From positions 1 through 6,307 of the forward strand of contig JAAYXN010000468.1 in the NCBI GenBank assembly GCA_012515885.1: a stretch of 6,307 nucleotides of DNA, written 5' to 3'. The stretch is from Rhodococcus sp. (in: high G+C Gram-positive bacteria) (GTDB lineage: Bacteria > Actinomycetota > Actinomycetes > Mycobacteriales > Mycobacteriaceae). Positions 4,597-6,307 of this stretch are shown one piece after another. Below the pieces are notes generated by a model, which was not told the origin of the DNA, did no database searches, and saw nothing but the letters and a program-made list of their open reading frames with translations. Made by a program: the position numbers and the translations under genes. The number at the start of each line of letters is the position of its first letter. Positions within the stretch are counted from its first letter, which is position 1.

Positions 4597-6307
4597 GAGC
4601 CGCCTCCATGATTGCCTCGTCGACGTTGGCGCCGCGAATCTTGGCGTCCTTAATTGCCATGAGTACCTTCTTGTAATCGCGTGGCATGACCTTCGCGAAG
4701 TGCGTCACCTGCTGTGACCAGTCCGCGAGGATGCGCGCAGCGACCTCGGATCCCGTTTCATCGCGGTGACGTTCGATGACGTCCTTGAGCCAGGTGTATT
4801 CCTCGCTCTCAAGGTCTTCGAGGTCGACCAGCTCAGTGTTGAGGTTCGCTTCGAAGTCGCGGTCCGGGTTGTAGACGTAGGCGACGCCACCGGACATGCC
4901 GGCACCGAAGTTGCGGCCCGTCTTGCCGAGGATGACGACCTTGCCGCCGGTCATGTATTCGCAGCCGTGGTCGCCGACACCTTCGACCACTGCGGTGGCG
5001 CCGGAGTTACGGACCGCGAAACGCTCACCAGCGATGCCGCGCAGCAGCACCTCACCGGAGGTGGCGCCGAACAGGATCACGTTGCCCGCGATGATGTTGT
5101 CTTCCGCGACGAAGCCTTCAGCAGTATCGAGCGGCGGGCGCACGACGATGCGTCCACCTGAGAGACCCTTGCCGACGAAGTCGTTGGCGTCACCAAACAG
5201 GCGCATCGTGATGCCCTTAGGCACGAACGCACCGAAACTGTTTCCGGCGGAACCGGTGAACGTGATGTCGATGGTGCCGTCCGGCAAGCCTTCACCGCCG
5301 TATGCCTTGGTCAGTTCGTGGCCAAGCATGGTGCCGACGGTGCGGTTGACGTTGGTGACGGGGGTGTCGATGACGACCTTTTCCCCGTTCTTCAACGCGG
5401 GCTGTGCGAGTTCGATCAGCGTGTTGTCGAGTGCCTTGTCCAGGCCGTGGTCCTGCGTCTTGGTGCAGTACACGTCCTGGTCTTTGAACACTGACTCGGG
5501 CTGGGCGAGGATCGGCGACAGGTCGAGGTTGCCGGCCTTGCTGCCCTTCCAGTGCTCGATGGCCTTGGTGGTGTCGAGGACATCGACCTGGCCGATCGCC
5601 TCATCGAGGGTGCGGAAGCCAAGCTCAGCCATGTATTCGCGGACTTCTTCCGCGATGTAGAGGAAGAAGTTCTCAACGAATTCCGGCTTGCCGGTGAAGC
5701 GTTCACGCAGAACCGGGTTTTGGGTGGCCACACCCACCGGGCAGGTGTCGAGGTGGCAGACACGCATCATGATGCAGCCGGAGACCACGAGAGGCGCGGT
5801 CGCGAAACCGTACTCCTCGCCGCCGAGCAGAGCAGCAATCATGACGTCGCGGCCCGTCTTGAGCTGGCCGTCGACCTGGACGACGATGCGGTCACGCAGG
5901 CCGTTGAGCAGCAGTGTCTGCTGTGTCTCCGCCAAACCAAGCTCCCACGGGGCACCCGCGTGCTTAACCGAAGTGAGCGGGGTAGCGCCGGTTCCGCCGT
6001 CGTGGCCGGAAATGAGAACGACGTCCGCGTGTGCCTTGGACACACCCGCAGCGACGGTGCCGACACCGACCTCAGAGACCAGTTTCACGTGGATACGTGC
6101 CTGCGGGTTGGCGTTCTTGAGGTCGTGGATCAGCTGCGCGAGATCCTCGATCGAGTAAATGTCGTGGTGCGGAGGCGGCGAAATGAGGCCGACGCCTGGC
6201 GTCGAGTGACGCACTTCAGCAACCCACGGGTACACCTTGTGCGCGGGCAACTGACCGCCCTCACCGGGCTTGGCACCTTGAGCCATCTTGATCTGGATGT
6301 CGGTGCA
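4589..6307 (-). CDS. gltB: Glutamate synthase large (alpha) subunit, C-terminal part
   Basis: The last 572 residues of a protein normally near 1,500 residues; the frame is open to the window edge, where it reads CTDIQIKMAQGAKPGEGGQL. The part present covers most of the FMN-binding synthase barrel (QLPAHKVYPWVAEVRHSTPGVGLISPPPHHD, then VLISGHDGGTGATPL) and the 3Fe-4S cysteines in GCIMMRVCHLDTCPVG (codons at 5774-5776, 5756-5758 and 5741-5743). It also covers the C-terminal beta-helix (GXGXG) domain, including TGSAGNSFGAF, LSGGRIVVRPP and MTGGKVVILGKTGRNFGAGMSGG. The missing N-terminus should hold the glutamine amidotransferase domain with its catalytic Cys. The ATG at 6286 is an internal Met, not the start. 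The stop overlaps gltD by 8 bases, so the two form one operon whose promoter lies outside the window. Confidence 0.97.
   Translation of the reverse strand, partial: CTDIQIKMAQGAKPGEGGQLPAHKVYPWVAEVRHSTPGVGLISPPPHHDIYSIEDLAQLIHDLKNANPQARIHVKLVSEVGVGTVAAGVSKAHADVVLISGHDGGTGATPLTSVKHAGAPWELGLAETQQTLLLNGLRDRIVVQVDGQLKTGRDVMIAALLGGEEYGFATAPLVVSGCIMMRVCHLDTCPVGVATQNPVLRERFTGKPEFVENFFLYIAEEVREYMAELGFRTLDEAIGQVDVLDTTKAIEHWKGSKAGNLDLSPILAQPESVFKDQDVYCTKTQDHGLDKALDNTLIELAQPALKNGEKVVIDTPVTNVNRTVGTMLGHELTKAYGGEGLPDGTIDITFTGSAGNSFGAFVPKGITMRLFGDANDFVGKGLSGGRIVVRPPLDTAEGFVAEDNIIAGNVILFGATSGEVLLRGIAGERFAVRNSGATAVVEGVGDHGCEYMTGGKVVILGKTGRNFGAGMSGGVAYVYNPDRDFEANLNTELVDLEDLESEEYTWLKDVIERHRDETGSEVAARILADWSQQVTHFAKVMPRDYKKVLMAIKDAKIRGANVDEAIMEAARG
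4603..4607 (-). promoter_or_regulatory. Ribosome binding site of gltD inside gltB
   Basis: GGAGG on the minus strand, six bases before GTG 4596 and within the last codons of gltB. It fixes the gltD start and supports coupled translation. Confidence 0.8.

Noticed and set aside
3475..5660. Long + strand frames opposite gltD and gltB (366 and 254 codons)
   Set aside because: They are antisense shadows of strongly conserved genes in GC-rich DNA, with no family motif of their own.

Overview
This is a chromosomal segment of a high-GC Gram-positive bacterium (Actinomycetota). It most resembles the Corynebacterium/Mycobacterium side, judged from the GC-rich coding sequence, GTG starts with strong GGAGG-type ribosome sites, the gltB-gltD order and the MADPQGF start of GltD. 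The species cannot be named from the sequence alone.

Layout, left to right. Positions 1-353 hold no convincing gene: a C-rich stretch with short degenerate repeats, followed by two copies of a dispersed palindrome. Positions 354-1304 (+) encode a 316-residue protein with an AbiEi-like winged-helix N-terminus and a DUF559-like (PD-(D/E)XK) nuclease C-terminus. A third palindrome separates it from a convergent HxlR/DUF24 regulator (1444-1845, -). That regulator is divergent from a zinc-free MDR quinone oxidoreductase (1968-2888, +), and the 122-bp gap between them carries nested inverted repeats that look like operators. Convergent with the oxidoreductase is the glutamate synthase pair: gltD (3130-4596, -) and the C-terminal third of gltB (4589-6307, -, running off the window). 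A rho-independent terminator for gltBD sits at 3006-3041, with palindrome copies 4 and 5 on either side of it.

There are three functional units. GltB and GltD form NADPH-dependent glutamate synthase (GOGAT) for ammonium assimilation. The HxlR protein and the oxidoreductase look like a self-contained redox- or quinone-responsive module of the QorR/Qor2 type. The AbiEi/DUF559-like protein is an accessory gene of unknown role, bracketed by the palindromes.

The most unusual content is the palindrome family: five copies of about 75 bp (one enlarged to 93 bp) in the first 3.1 kb. All are in the same orientation, all are outside genes, and each can form a long hairpin. Copy 4 is flanked by a perfect 14-bp direct repeat that duplicates the last codons of the oxidoreductase gene, the signature of an insertion event. 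This supports a small non-autonomous mobile (MITE/REP-like) element. Whether the neighbouring nuclease-like gene is linked to its spread is only a hypothesis.
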